A program made the position numbers and the translations under genes. From the NCBI RefSeq assembly GCF_011297335.1, contig NZ_JAAOTJ010000016.1, positions 1-64,000 on the forward strand: a stretch of DNA of 64,000 nt, given 5' to 3'. Positions 44,863 to 53,717 of the stretch are shown in pieces (the stretch's first letter is position 1; each line of letters begins with the position of its first letter). The stretch is from Catellatospora methionotrophica (lineage in GTDB: Bacteria; Actinomycetota; Actinomycetes; Mycobacteriales; Micromonosporaceae). The notes beneath the pieces were generated by a model. The model worked only from the letters and a program-made list of their open reading frames with translations, was not told where the DNA came from and did not search any database.

Positions 44863-46023
44863 GTGCGCACGACAATGCGGCGCGGGCGAGGCATACTCGA
44901 ACGCGTGCGGGACGGGGAGGACACCACGGAAGCGGCGGCGCGGGCTGAGACGCCGGCCGACGGCGATGCTGCGCGCGCGACGGCGTCGCCAGACGCCGAA
45001 ACCGTTGCCGCGACAGCGGATGAGGCCGACGGCGACGCCGTGACCAGGCCGCAGGCCGCTCCAGCCGCCGAGGCCGCGCCCGGGACCGCCGCCGTGCCGG
45101 AGCCGGCGGCCACGTCGGACACCGCGCCCGAAGGCAGGACCGCGCCCACGATCTCGGTCGGGGCGGCGATGGTGCAGTTGCGGACCGCGACGATGGACGC
45201 GGGCCGCGTGATCTGGCAGCAGTCGCGACGCCCCGTGGGCAGGCTCACCACCATCGGCGCGACCCTGGCGCTGCTGGTCACCGCGGCGGGCGTGTCCGGC
45301 GCGCTGCTGATCCCCTCGCTGGGCGGGGCCGAGGCCGCGGTCGCGCCGACGCCGACGCCCTCGGTGACGGCCGAGGCGCCGCCGACCACCGCGCCGAGTC
45401 CCAGCGCCGAGCCGACGCCCCCGGCCACCGCCTCGCCGACCCCGGCCGCCCGGCCCGCCGCCGTGTTCCACCGCTGGGCTGAGGCCACCTCGCCCAAGGT
45501 GGACGTGCCGGTGACGGCCCTGGAGGCCTACGCGTACGCCGAATGGGTGGTGACGTCGACCCGCCCGTCGTGCAAGCTGCGGTGGACCACCCTCGCCGCG
45601 ATCGGCAAGATCGAGTCCGATCACGGCCGCGCCAAGGGCGCGAAGCTCGGCGACGACGCCAAGTCGATGCCGCCGATCGTCGGGCCCGCCCTGGACGGCA
45701 CCAAGAACACCAAGAAGATCAACGACACCGACGCGGGCACCCTCGACTTCGACAAGAAGTGGGACCACGCGGTCGGCCCCATGCAGTTCATCCCGGCGAC
45801 GTGGCTGACCTACGCGGTGGACGCCGACAACGACCAGCTCGTCGACCCGCACGACCTCGACGACGCGGCCCTGGCGGCGGCGTACTACCTGTGCGCGCCG
45901 GGCAAGGACCTGACCGTCGTGGCCAACTGGAAATCGGTGGTGCTGTCGTACAACAACGTAGGGGTGTACCTGCAGAAGGTGTTCGACACCGCGCAGGCGT
46001 ACGGTCGTAGCAGTCAGACCTGA
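44863..46023 (+). CDS. Membrane-anchored lytic transglycosylase
   Basis: A peptidoglycan-cleaving enzyme of about 386 aa. An acidic Ala-rich cytoplasmic region of about 120 residues precedes a transmembrane helix (about 128-150, TIGATLALLVTAAGVSGALL) and a Pro/Thr-rich linker of about 60 residues. The SLT/MltB-like catalytic domain follows. The catalytic Glu is in AIGKIESDHGR (near residue 250) and the family motif is GPMQFIPATWLTYAVDA (near 306). It would generate anhydro-muropeptides during wall remodelling. The start is GTG 44863, with ATG 44875 as an alternative; neither has a strong ribosome site. Confidence 0.85.
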   Translation: MRTTMRRGRGILERVRDGEDTTEAAARAETPADGDAARATASPDAETVAATADEADGDAVTRPQAAPAAEAAPGTAAVPEPAATSDTAPEGRTAPTISVGAAMVQLRTATMDAGRVIWQQSRRPVGRLTTIGATLALLVTAAGVSGALLIPSLGGAEAAVAPTPTPSVTAEAPPTTAPSPSAEPTPPATASPTPAARPAAVFHRWAEATSPKVDVPVTALEAYAYAEWVVTSTRPSCKLRWTTLAAIGKIESDHGRAKGAKLGDDAKSMPPIVGPALDGTKNTKKINDTDAGTLDFDKKWDHAVGPMQFIPATWLTYAVDADNDQLVDPHDLDDAALAAAYYLCAPGKDLTVVANWKSVVLSYNNVGVYLQKVFDTAQAYGRSSQT

Positions 46024-46160
46024 TCAACCGGACGTCTCGCACAGTTCAGCGAAACGGCCCATAACACTACCGTCCGCCACTACCTTCATCGTTGATCGCC
46101 ACTCAGCGTAATGGTTTGCATACGATGACAGGTGGGACCCTTCCGTTTCGGGGGCGCAGT

Positions 46161-47201
46161 GTGCAAGCTGGACAAGTGAAGGTGCGCGAATGGGATCCCC
46201 GTACCGCCGCCGCCACTGAGATCACCTCTCTGGTCGCACTCCTCAACGAGGTGTCCGCGGTCGACCTACCTGATGATCCGCTGTGGCAAGACGGCAGGAT
46301 GCGCGACTACCTGGCGGTCACCATGCCCGGTGAACGCAAGATGATGTGGCTCGTCGAAGAGAACGAGGGCGATGCCGCACGCGGCGTCGCGCCGCTGGGC
46401 GCCGGGAGCATCATCCTGCTGGGCGACATCGGCGTCATCGAGATCCTGGTCCACCCCAAGGCGCGCCGCCTGCGCATCGGCCGCGCGCTGCTGACCGAGC
46501 AGGTGCGGGTCGCCCTGCGCAAGGGCTTCACCACGCTGGGCGTCGAGGTCGCCGGCGCCACCACCGCCATGGACTTCTACCGGGCGTACGGCTTCACCCT
46601 GGCGTTCACCGAGATCCGCAGCGTGCTGCGGCTGGACACGGTCGACTGGTTCTCCCTCGGCGACCTCGCCGCCGGGGTCGGCGCCGGATACCAGATCGAG
46701 TTCTACGCCGACGGGCCGCCCGAGCACCTGATCACGCCGTACGCGGCCGCCAAGGCCGAGGTGCGCGACGACTACGACCTCGGCGACCTGGACCTGCGCC
46801 CGAGCTCCTACGAGCCGGAGCGCCTGCTCGCCAGCCTGCGCACACTGGCCGCCCGGGGCCTGCAGCTCTACATCGTGGTCGCCGTCCAGGAGAAGACCGG
46901 TGAGGTCGCCGGGCTAACCGAGGTCGTCGTCCCGGCCCAGCGCCCCGGCCGCGCCGACCAGTACGACACCGTCGTCGTGCCCCGCCACCGCGGCTACGGC
47001 GTAGGCCGTGCGATCAAGGCCCGGATGCTGTTCGAGCTGCGCTCGGCCGAACCGAACCTGACCGAGGTGCAGACCTGGAACGCCGCGGTCAACGAACCCC
47101 TCATCAAGGTCAACCAGGAGCTCGGCTTCGTCGCCGACCGCCAGTGGCTGGAGTACGAGGGCGACGTCGTGGAACTGGCCGCCAGCCTCGGCATAAGCTG
47201 A
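46161..47201 (+). CDS. Double-GNAT N-acetyltransferase
   Basis: A protein of about 346 aa with two GNAT folds in tandem. The acetyl-CoA loops are HPKARRLRIGRALL in the first and VVPRHRGYGVGRAIK in the second, which is the better match to RxxGxG/A. AMDFYRAYGFTLAFTE and LIKVNQELGFVADRQW are the typical final strands. The substrate is unknown. I favour the GTG at 46161 (GGGGG 6 nt upstream); ATG 46125 and TTG 46092 are also open. It is followed 5 nt later by the zinc-ribbon gene and is probably co-transcribed with it. Confidence 0.82.
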   Translation: MQAGQVKVREWDPRTAAATEITSLVALLNEVSAVDLPDDPLWQDGRMRDYLAVTMPGERKMMWLVEENEGDAARGVAPLGAGSIILLGDIGVIEILVHPKARRLRIGRALLTEQVRVALRKGFTTLGVEVAGATTAMDFYRAYGFTLAFTEIRSVLRLDTVDWFSLGDLAAGVGAGYQIEFYADGPPEHLITPYAAAKAEVRDDYDLGDLDLRPSSYEPERLLASLRTLAARGLQLYIVVAVQEKTGEVAGLTEVVVPAQRPGRADQYDTVVVPRHRGYGVGRAIKARMLFELRSAEPNLTEVQTWNAAVNEPLIKVNQELGFVADRQWLEYEGDVVELAASLGIS

Positions 47202-47205
47202 TCCG

Positions 47206-47421
47206 ATGCCACGCTACGACTTCCGCTGCCGCGCCTGCGGCGACACCTTCGAGGTGAACCGGCCCATGGCCGCGGCGGGCGACCCCGCGCCGTGCCCGTC
47301 CGGCCACGACGACACCGTGAAACTGCTGACCACCGTCGGCCTGTCCGGCCGCGGCGACGCCATCCCCGCCCCGTCGGGCGGCGGTGGCGGTGGCTGCTGC
47401 GGCGGCGGCTGCTGCAGCTGA
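47206..47421 (+). CDS. FmdB-type zinc-ribbon protein with Gly/Cys-rich tail
   Basis: A 71-aa protein. The N-terminal zinc ribbon has CRAC (residues 8-11) and CPSGH (near 30), as in FmdB-family putative regulators. The C-terminus is a run of Gly and Cys ending GGCCGGGCCS, which could bind metal or form disulfides. The start is ATG 47206, just 5 nt after the GNAT gene. It ends at a long palindrome facing hemB. The function of the family is unknown. Confidence 0.82.
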   Translation: MPRYDFRCRACGDTFEVNRPMAAAGDPAPCPSGHDDTVKLLTTVGLSGRGDAIPAPSGGGGGGCCGGGCCS

Positions 47422-47454
47422 CCCGCCGAACCCCGGCTCCGGCCTTCAACCGCG

Positions 47455-47521
47455 AAAGATCGCTGTTTCGGGTCACAAAGTGAGGTCTGACCGCACTTTG
47501 TGACCCGAAACAGCGATCTTT
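47455..47521. repeat. 28-bp perfect palindrome (GATCGCTGTTT family) upstream of the hemB 3' end
   Basis: Arms 47455-47482 and 47494-47521 are perfectly complementary around an 11-nt loop, with outer ends AAAGATCGC and GCGATCTTT. The A and T runs at the base give a T-tract on each strand, as expected for a bidirectional terminator. The arm is closely similar to that at 29979-29999. Confidence 0.88.
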
Positions 47522-47549
47522 GCACCAGCGGCGCCCGGCCGCACCCGGC

Positions 47550-48533
47550 TCAGTAGTCGGCGCGCAGGCGGCGGGCGGCGTCGACGGCCCAGTAGGTCAG
47601 GATCAGCTGGGCGCCGGCGCGGCGGATGGAGTGCAGCGTCTCCATCATCACCCGGTCGCGGTCGATCCAGCCGTTGGCGGCGGCCGCCTCGACCATCGCG
47701 TACTCGCCGCTGACCTGGTAGGCCGCGACGGGCACGTCGACCATGTCGCGGACCGCGGAGATCACGTCGAGGTACGCCAGGGCGGGCTTGACCATGACGA
47801 TGTCGGCGCCCTCGGCGACGTCGAGCGCGACCTCGCGCAGCGACTCCCGCAGGTTCGCCGGGTCCTGCTGGTAGGTGCGCCGGTCGCCGTCCAGCGACGA
47901 CTCGACCGCGTCGCGGAACGGGCCGTAGAAGGCGGAGGCGTACTTGGCCGCGTACGCCAGAATGGTCGTGTCGCGGTAACCGGCCTCGTCGAGCGCGCGG
48001 CGGACCACGGCGACCTGGCCGTCCATCATCCCGGACGGGCCGACCACGTGCACCCCGGCCGCGGCCTGGGCGACCGCCATGCGGGCGTACGCCGCCAGGG
48101 TCGCGTCGTTGTCCACCGAGCCGTCAGGGCGCACCAGGCCGCAGTGGCCGTGCGAGGTGAACTCGTCCAGGCACAGGTCGCTCATCACCACGACGCTGTC
48201 GCCGACCTCGGCGACCACGTCGCTGATCGCCACGTTGAGGATGCCGTTCGGGTCGATGCCGCCGAAGCCGGTGGCGTCCTTCTCGGCCGGGATGCCGAAC
48301 AGCATGATGCCGCCGACCCCGGCCTGGGCCGCCTCGGCGACCGCCTTGCGCAGCGACTCGCGCGAGTGCTGGAGCACGCCGGGCATCGACGCCACGGCGC
48401 GGGGCTCGGCGATGCCCTCCTTCACGAACACGGGCAGGATCAGCTCGGCCGGATGCAACCGGGTCTCGCTGACCATCCGCCGCATCGCCGCAGTGGTGCG
48501 CAGCCGTCGCGGCCGCACGTTCGGGAAGGACAT
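47550..48533 (-). CDS. hemB: Delta-aminolevulinic acid dehydratase (porphobilinogen synthase)
   Basis: A 327-aa enzyme condensing two 5-aminolevulinate molecules to porphobilinogen in heme and cobalamin synthesis. The active-site lysines are in [11 protein letters not shown] (near residue 200) and [11 protein letters not shown] (near 252). The metal-site region [16 protein letters not shown] (near 118) retains cysteines. The ATG at 48533 follows GGGAG. It is the last gene of the rex-hem cluster but is separated from hemD by a hairpin with a U-tract. Its own stop faces the 28-bp palindrome. Confidence 0.96.
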   Translation of the reverse strand: MSFPNVRPRRLRTTAAMRRMVSETRLHPAELILPVFVKEGIAEPRAVASMPGVLQHSRESLRKAVAEAAQAGVGGIMLFGIPAEKDATGFGGIDPNGILNVAISDVVAEVGDSVVVMSDLCLDEFTSHGHCGLVRPDGSVDNDATLAAYARMAVAQAAAGVHVVGPSGMMDGQVAVVRRALDEAGYRDTTILAYAAKYASAFYGPFRDAVESSLDGDRRTYQQDPANLRESLREVALDVAEGADIVMVKPALAYLDVISAVRDMVDVPVAAYQVSGEYAMVEAAAANGWIDRDRVMMETLHSIRRAGAQLILTYWAVDAARRLRADY

Positions 48534-48556
48534 CACACACTCCCTGGGTGGAAAAT

Positions 48557-48606
48557 CGGCACGTCCTCGCAGCTCAACGATGAAGTTGTGCCGCGAGGAC
48601 GTGCCG
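48557..48606 (-). terminator. Hairpin with U-tract between hemD and hemB (terminator or attenuator)
   Basis: Arms CGGCACGTCCTCGC (48557-48570) and its perfect complement (48593-48606) flank an inner CAAC/GTTG stem. Read in the direction of hem transcription, the hairpin is followed at once by ATTTTC. It lies 12 nt after the hemD stop and 24 nt before the hemB start. Full termination would need a hemB promoter in this 84-nt gap, which I do not see. Confidence 0.78.
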
Positions 48607-48617
48607 CGTCAGTCTTT

Positions 48618-50198
48618 CTAGCGGAACCGCAGCGCGGTCGGGCCCTGGACCTTCGAGCCCCGGCGCTGCTTGGCGGGCATCGCGGCGAGCCGCTCGCGCA
48701 GCTCGACGGCGTACATCGCGAGCGCCTCGACCAGGTCGGGGACGGACGCGTGCTCGGGCTGCACATCGACGCGCAGACCGAACTCCAGCGCGGTCTCGGC
48801 GGTCTTCGGGCCGATCACCGATACGACCGTACGCTGGTGCGGCTTGCCGGCGATACCCACCAGATTGCGCACTGTGGAGCTTGACGTGAACAGGACCGCG
48901 TCGAAACCACCCGACTTGATGGCGTTGCGGATCTCCTCCGGCGGCGGCGCGGCGCGCACGGTCCGGTAGGCGGTGACGTCGTCGACCTCCCAGCCGCGCT
49001 CGGTGAGCCCGGCGGCCAGCGTCTCGGTCGCGATGTCGGCGCGGGGCAGCAGCACCCGGCCCACCGGGTCGAAGATCTCGTCGTACGGCGCGAACTCGGC
49101 GAGCAGGCCCTCGCTGGACTGGTCGCCCGCGGGCACCATCTCGGGCTGGATGCCGAACGCGCGCACGGCCTCGGCGGTCGACTCGCCGATGCAGGCGATC
49201 TTGACGCCGCCGAAGTGGCGGGCGTCGAGGCCGTGCTCGGCGAACTTCTCCCACACCGCGCGGACCGCGTTGGCGCTGGTGAAGATGACCCACGCGTACC
49301 GGCCGTCGACCAGGCCCTTGATCGCCCGCTCCATCTGGGCCGGGGTCCGGGGCGGCTCGACCGCGATCGTCGGCACCTCGCACGGGATCGCCCCGTACGC
49401 CCGCAGCCGCGCGCTCATCACGCCCGCCTGCTCCTTGGTACGCGGCACCAGCACGCGCCAGCCGTACAGCGGCCGCCGCTCCCACCAGCCCAGCTTGTCC
49501 AGGTTCTGCACGCCGCCGCCGACGGTCACCACGACCCGGCCGGAGAAGCCGAGGGCCGCGGCGACGAAGCTGTCCACCGACGAGGTCGTCGTGTACTGCG
49601 TGTCGCCGGTGCCGTCGCCGGTGATCGCCACCGGCTGGGTGCCGTCGACGCCCGCGGCCAGCAGGCCGTCGCGCACCGAGGCGAGGTCGCCGGCGTCCAC
49701 GGCCAGCGCGACCGAGCCGTGCCGCACCGCGGCGGCCAGCCCGTCGAAGTCGAGCGTGGTGACGTCGTCGACGTCGGCCGCGGTGCGCACGCCGGTCAGC
49801 GGCACACCCGCGTAGGTCGCCACACCGGCGGCCTGGGGCACGCCCGGCACGACGGCGAAGCGCACGTTGGTCCGGGCGACCGCCTGGACCTCCTTGACGA
49901 CGGCGTCGTGGCCGAACGGGTCACCGGTCACCAGGTGCACCGCGTTGCGGCCGGAGCGTGCCTCGGACAGCAGCACCTTGGCCACGTCCCCGGGCACCCC
50001 CTCGGCGGGGCTGTATTCGGTCAGTTCGCCGGTCTCGGCCCGCAGCGTGTCGAGCAGCGCGTCGGGCACGCTGCGGTCGTACACGATGTGGTCGGCTTCG
50101 AGCAGCGTGTCGTACGCGCGGCGGGTGAGCAGTCCCGGGTCGCCGGGTCCAGCCCCGACGAACGCGACGTGCCCGGCGGGCTTACGGGTGCGGGTCAT
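48618..50198 (-). CDS. hemD: Uroporphyrinogen-III synthase fused to a methyltransferase-like domain
   Basis: A 526-aa fusion. Residues 1-250 resemble uroporphyrinogen-III C-methyltransferase (SAM loop VGAGPGDPGLLT at 14-25), but the usual GGDPxxFGRGxEE motif is reduced to VTGDPFGHDAVVKE. Methylation activity is therefore uncertain. Residues 260-510 are uroporphyrinogen-III synthase, which closes hydroxymethylbilane with ring inversion (RVLVPRTKEQAGVMS, VIFTSANAVRAVW, LFTSSSTVRNLVG). Similar fusions with a degenerate N-terminal domain are, as I recall, normal in actinobacteria. The ATG at 50198 overlaps hemC by 4 nt. A hairpin follows. Confidence 0.92.
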   Translation of the reverse strand: MTRTRKPAGHVAFVGAGPGDPGLLTRRAYDTLLEADHIVYDRSVPDALLDTLRAETGELTEYSPAEGVPGDVAKVLLSEARSGRNAVHLVTGDPFGHDAVVKEVQAVARTNVRFAVVPGVPQAAGVATYAGVPLTGVRTAADVDDVTTLDFDGLAAAVRHGSVALAVDAGDLASVRDGLLAAGVDGTQPVAITGDGTGDTQYTTTSSVDSFVAAALGFSGRVVVTVGGGVQNLDKLGWWERRPLYGWRVLVPRTKEQAGVMSARLRAYGAIPCEVPTIAVEPPRTPAQMERAIKGLVDGRYAWVIFTSANAVRAVWEKFAEHGLDARHFGGVKIACIGESTAEAVRAFGIQPEMVPAGDQSSEGLLAEFAPYDEIFDPVGRVLLPRADIATETLAAGLTERGWEVDDVTAYRTVRAAPPPEEIRNAIKSGGFDAVLFTSSSTVRNLVGIAGKPHQRTVVSVIGPKTAETALEFGLRVDVQPEHASVPDLVEALAMYAVELRERLAAMPAKQRRGSKVQGPTALRFR

Positions 50199-51115
50199 TC
50201 TGCACTCCCAAGTACATTCTCGGCACCGTCTTCAAGCAGGTCGGCGGCCAGGGCCCGCCCGACCTGCTCGGCGTCGGCGAGCGTTCCGGTGCGCGACAGT
50301 CGGAGGGCGAACCGCCCGTCCACGCTGATCACCGCACCGCGCAGGTAGATCTCGTCGTCTTCGGTTGTCTCGGCCAGCGCGGCGACGGGTGCGCTGCACC
50401 CTGCCTCCAGCGCGGCAAGCAGCGCCCGCTCGGCGGTGACCGCCGCGCGGGTCGCCCGGTGGTCGAGAGCGGCGAGCGCCTCGACCAGATCGGCATCTGC
50501 GGACCGGCACTCGACGGCCAGCGCGCCCTGGGCGGGCGCGGGCAGCATCAGCATCGGGTCCAGGATCTCGGTGACCTCACCGGCGCGGCCCAGCCGGGCC
50601 AGTCCGGCGCGGGCCAGCACGACCGCGTCGAGTTCGCCGTCGGCGACCTTGCGCAGCCGGGTGTCCACGTTGCCGCGGATCGGCATGGTGGTGAGGGGCA
50701 GGCCCAGCGCGTTGATCTGCGCGATGCGGCGCAGCGCCCCGGTGCCGATGACGGCCCCGGAGGGCAGCTCGGCCAGGGTCAGCCCGTCGCGGGCGATCAG
50801 GGCGTCGCGCGGGTCGGCCCGCTCGGGCACGGCCGCGATGGACAGGCCGTCGGCGGGCGCGGTGGGCAGGTCCTTGTACGAGTGCACCGCGAAGTCGATC
50901 TCTTTCGCGGACAGCGCGTCGCGCAGCGCGGACACGAACACGCCCACGCCGAGCTGCTGGACGGGCGCGGACGAGCGGTCGCCCGCCGTCGCGATCTCCA
51001 CGAGCTCGACCCGCAGGCCGGTCGCCGCGGTCACCATGTCCGCCACGGTCTGCGACTGCGCCATCGCGAGGGCGCTGCCTCTCGTACCGAGGCGGAGCAC
51101 GCCTGTGCTGGTCAT
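50195..51115 (-). CDS. hemC: Porphobilinogen deaminase (hydroxymethylbilane synthase)
   Basis: A 306-aa enzyme linking four porphobilinogens into hydroxymethylbilane. The dipyrromethane cofactor is carried by the Cys in LEAGCSAPVAAL (near residue 240). Other conserved segments are RLGTRGSALAMAQS at the N-terminus and FAVHSYKDLPT near 75. It overlaps hemA by one base (TGATG) and hemD by four (ATGA), so the operon is translationally coupled throughout. Confidence 0.96.
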   Translation of the reverse strand: MTSTGVLRLGTRGSALAMAQSQTVADMVTAATGLRVELVEIATAGDRSSAPVQQLGVGVFVSALRDALSAKEIDFAVHSYKDLPTAPADGLSIAAVPERADPRDALIARDGLTLAELPSGAVIGTGALRRIAQINALGLPLTTMPIRGNVDTRLRKVADGELDAVVLARAGLARLGRAGEVTEILDPMLMLPAPAQGALAVECRSADADLVEALAALDHRATRAAVTAERALLAALEAGCSAPVAALAETTEDDEIYLRGAVISVDGRFALRLSRTGTLADAEQVGRALAADLLEDGAENVLGSAE

Positions 51116-52449
51116 CAGGCACCCCCCTTCAAATCTGGCACATCTGCCACCGTGGTGTGGTCCGGCGATCCGGGGATCACCGACAGGTCGAACAGGTCCC
51201 GCAGCAGGCTGGCGTACGCCTCCCCGCCGGGCTCGGCGGCCAGCTGGCGCACCCGCACGGTCGGCTGGTGCAGCAGGCGCTGCACGATCCGGTGCACGGT
51301 GTGCGCCACATCGGCGCGCTGCTCGTCGGTCAGGTCGGCGCGGCGCTGGGTGAGGCGGCGCAGCTCGGCGCTGACCACGTCCTCGGCCCTGGCCCGCAGC
51401 GCGGCGACCGTCGGGGCCACCTCGGCCCCGCGCAGCCAGCTCGCGTACGAGTCGACTTCGCCTGCCACGATCTGCTCCACGGCCGCGACCTCGCGGTCGG
51501 CGGACGAGCGGGGGCAGACCGGAGCACCGGCGGTGGCCGGATCCAGCACGGTGCCCAGGCGCGCGACGTCGACGAGCCGCACTCCGGGAAGCTCGGCGAC
51601 GGCCGGCTCGACGTCGCGCGGCATCGCCAGATCGATGATAGTCAGGATCTTGCCGGACCCCGTGCGCGCCGCACCGACGTTCTCGGTCGTGAGCACGTGT
51701 CCGGTCGACGCGGTGGCGGTGATCACGACGTCGGCCTGGGCCAGCAGCTCGGGCAGTCGCTCGATCGGGGCGGCGGTGGCGCCGTACGCGTCGGCCAGCC
51801 GCTGGGCCCGGTCCAGGCCGCGGTTGACCACGGTGACCGTGCCCGCGCCGCGCCTGGTCAGCTCGGCGACGCTCAGCGCGCCCATCGCGCCCGCGCCGAT
51901 GATCAGCCAGCGGTGGCAGTCGGCGGAGTTGGCCACGGCGTGGTCCAGCGCGGCGCTGACCATGCTGCGCGGCGCGTGGTCGATGCCGGTCTCGGCGTGC
52001 GCCCGCTTGCCGACCCGCAGCGCCTGCTGCAGCAGCTCGTGCAGCACCTTGCCGGCCGCGTCGGCCTCGGTGGACTGCTGGTAGGCCTCGCGGAGCTGGC
52101 CGAGGATCTGCGCCTCACCGGCGACCATCGAGTCGAGCCCGGCGGCGACGCGGAAGACGTGGCGCACCGCGTCCTGGCCGTGGTGCACGTAGAGGGTGTT
52201 CGCGAGCTGCTCGGCGGGCACGCCGGACAGCTCGGACAGCACCTCGCCGAGGTGGCTCAGCCCGGCGTGGAACGCGGGCACGGCGGCGTAGACCTCGACC
52301 CGGTTGCAGGTGGAGACCACGACCGCCTCGGAGAGCTCGCCGCCGGACAGCAGCCGGGGCAGTGCCTGCGGGCCTTCGACCAGCGACAGCTTCTCCAGCA
52401 GCTCGACCGGCGCGGTCCGGTAGGACGCACCGACCACGATGAGGTTCAC
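51115..52449 (-). CDS. hemA: Glutamyl-tRNA reductase
   Basis: A 444-aa NADPH enzyme starting C5-pathway tetrapyrrole synthesis by reducing glutamyl-tRNA to glutamate-1-semialdehyde. The catalytic Cys lies in VVVSTCNRVEVYA (near residue 49). MVAGEAQILGQLREAY is the substrate-binding signature, and the NADPH-binding segment is WLIIGAGAMGALSV. The GTG at 52449 overlaps the rex stop (GTGA). Coupling to Rex ties the first committed step to the NADH/NAD state. No hemL lies in the window. Confidence 0.95.
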   Translation of the reverse strand: MNLIVVGASYRTAPVELLEKLSLVEGPQALPRLLSGGELSEAVVVSTCNRVEVYAAVPAFHAGLSHLGEVLSELSGVPAEQLANTLYVHHGQDAVRHVFRVAAGLDSMVAGEAQILGQLREAYQQSTEADAAGKVLHELLQQALRVGKRAHAETGIDHAPRSMVSAALDHAVANSADCHRWLIIGAGAMGALSVAELTRRGAGTVTVVNRGLDRAQRLADAYGATAAPIERLPELLAQADVVITATASTGHVLTTENVGAARTGSGKILTIIDLAMPRDVEPAVAELPGVRLVDVARLGTVLDPATAGAPVCPRSSADREVAAVEQIVAGEVDSYASWLRGAEVAPTVAALRARAEDVVSAELRRLTQRRADLTDEQRADVAHTVHRIVQRLLHQPTVRVRQLAAEPGGEAYASLLRDLFDLSVIPGSPDHTTVADVPDLKGGA

Positions 52450-53321
52450 ACGGCCACCTCTCCTAGCGCGGCGACGGGGGCGCCGTTGACGGCCTCCCCG
52501 AGGACGCGGGCCACCCGGCCCTGCCCGGCGGCGCGCGCCGGCGGGTTCACCTGCTCGGCGGCGGCATGGCCCGCCGCGGCGGCCCGGCTGCGGGCGGCCG
52601 AGTTGGCCTGCTCGGTCCGGGCCGACTTGCGGTGCTCATGGAACGAGAGGATCTGCAGCTCGACAGCGAGATCCACCTTGCGTACGTCGACCTGCTCCGG
52701 GAGGTTCAGGACCACCGGGGCGAAGTTCAGGATGCTGGTGACCCCGGCCGCGACGAGCTGGTCGGCGACGGCCTGGGCGGCCCCGGCGGGGGTGGCCAGC
52801 ACGGCGATGGAGATCGCCTCGGACTTGACCACCTCGGGGATGTCGGCGGTGTGCCGCACCGGGATGCCGTTGATCAGCTCGCCGACCCTGGTGAGGTCGG
52901 CGTCGAACAGCGCGGCGATACGGAACCCGCGGCTGGCGAACCCGGCGTACCCGGCCAGCGCGTGGCCGAGGTTACCGACGCCGACCAGGGCGACCGCGCG
53001 GCGCATGTTCAGGCCGAGGATGTACTCGATCTGGCCGACCAGGGGCTCGATGTCGTACCCGACGCCACGGGTGCCGTACGAGCCGAGGTGGGAGAGGTCC
53101 TTGCGCAGTTTGGCGGAGTTGACCCCGGCGGCCAGCGCCAGGCCCTCACTGGAGACGGTGTCGTGTCCGGTCTCGGCGAGGTGATGCAGGGCACGCAGAT
53201 ACTCGGGCAGTCGGGCCACCGTCGCCTCGGGCAGGTCCGGGAAATCCGGGACCGCTCCTGAAGTGACCGCGCCGACACGGCCGGTGATCCCGGCTTCGTG
53301 ACCGGTGCGCTGCTGACTCAT
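52446..53321 (-). CDS. rex: Redox-sensing transcriptional repressor Rex
   Basis: A 291-aa NADH-responsive repressor. The N-terminal winged helix (residues 25-90, EGLALAAGVNSAKLRKDLSHLGSYG) is followed by a Rossmann NAD(H)-binding domain with VALVGVGNLGHALAGY (near 109) and a domain-swapped C-terminal helix. The last 60 residues form an Ala-rich extension beyond typical Rex length (about 210-230). High NADH releases Rex from DNA. A near-perfect operator lies 92 nt upstream, implying autoregulation of the rex-hemACD operon. The start is ATG 53321. Confidence 0.94.
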   Translation of the reverse strand: MSQQRTGHEAGITGRVGAVTSGAVPDFPDLPEATVARLPEYLRALHHLAETGHDTVSSEGLALAAGVNSAKLRKDLSHLGSYGTRGVGYDIEPLVGQIEYILGLNMRRAVALVGVGNLGHALAGYAGFASRGFRIAALFDADLTRVGELINGIPVRHTADIPEVVKSEAISIAVLATPAGAAQAVADQLVAAGVTSILNFAPVVLNLPEQVDVRKVDLAVELQILSFHEHRKSARTEQANSAARSRAAAAGHAAAEQVNPPARAAGQGRVARVLGEAVNGAPVAALGEVAV

Positions 53322-53717
53322 GAGACTCCGTGCCGAACAAGGCTTAGACCCCAGATCACATGGCCGAACGGCTCTGTGCTAGCGGGGAACGTCGAGGTAA
53401 CAGACTAAGCGCTTGTGAACAGGTGCACAAATCGCGATCTTGAAAGCGCGCCCATCCGGGATCGCGAATCGGCCAGAATGCCCCCGCGGCATGTGTGCCC
53501 CCACTCTGGCCGAACCCCACTCCACCCGTCACGGAGAGTCGCCGTAAAGGCGGTTCGCGGCGGGCGTCCGGATGGGCGCTGCACCGCGATTATGTCGCAA
53601 CCATGACAAAGGCTCCCAAAACACGCCCACCTGATCAGGCGCGAACATGGGCAAAAGACGCTAATCACTCGAACCGTCGAGGCGGTGACGGTCGGCGCGG
53701 CCATCCAGAGACGAACG
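53322..53717. other. 396-bp intergenic region upstream of rex
   Basis: It contains the Rex operator at 53413-53430 and presumably the operon promoter; no convincing -35/-10 pair was picked out. Short open frames here (for example 53415-53606) lack ribosome sites and look accidental. The far side ends at the HAD gene, which is transcribed toward rex and has no visible terminator in this region. Confidence 0.6.
53413..53430 (-). promoter_or_regulatory. Rex operator (ROP) upstream of rex-hemACD
   Basis: TTGTGAACAGGTGCACAA matches the Rex consensus TTGTGAANNNNTTCACAA at 13 of 14 defined positions. It lies 92 nt before the rex start, a normal promoter distance. This supports redox control of heme synthesis by Rex. 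Confidence 0.82.

Noticed and set aside
53415-53606. 63-aa ORF upstream of rex
   Set aside because: It has no ribosome site, an unusual composition, overlaps the Rex operator and shows no recognisable motif.
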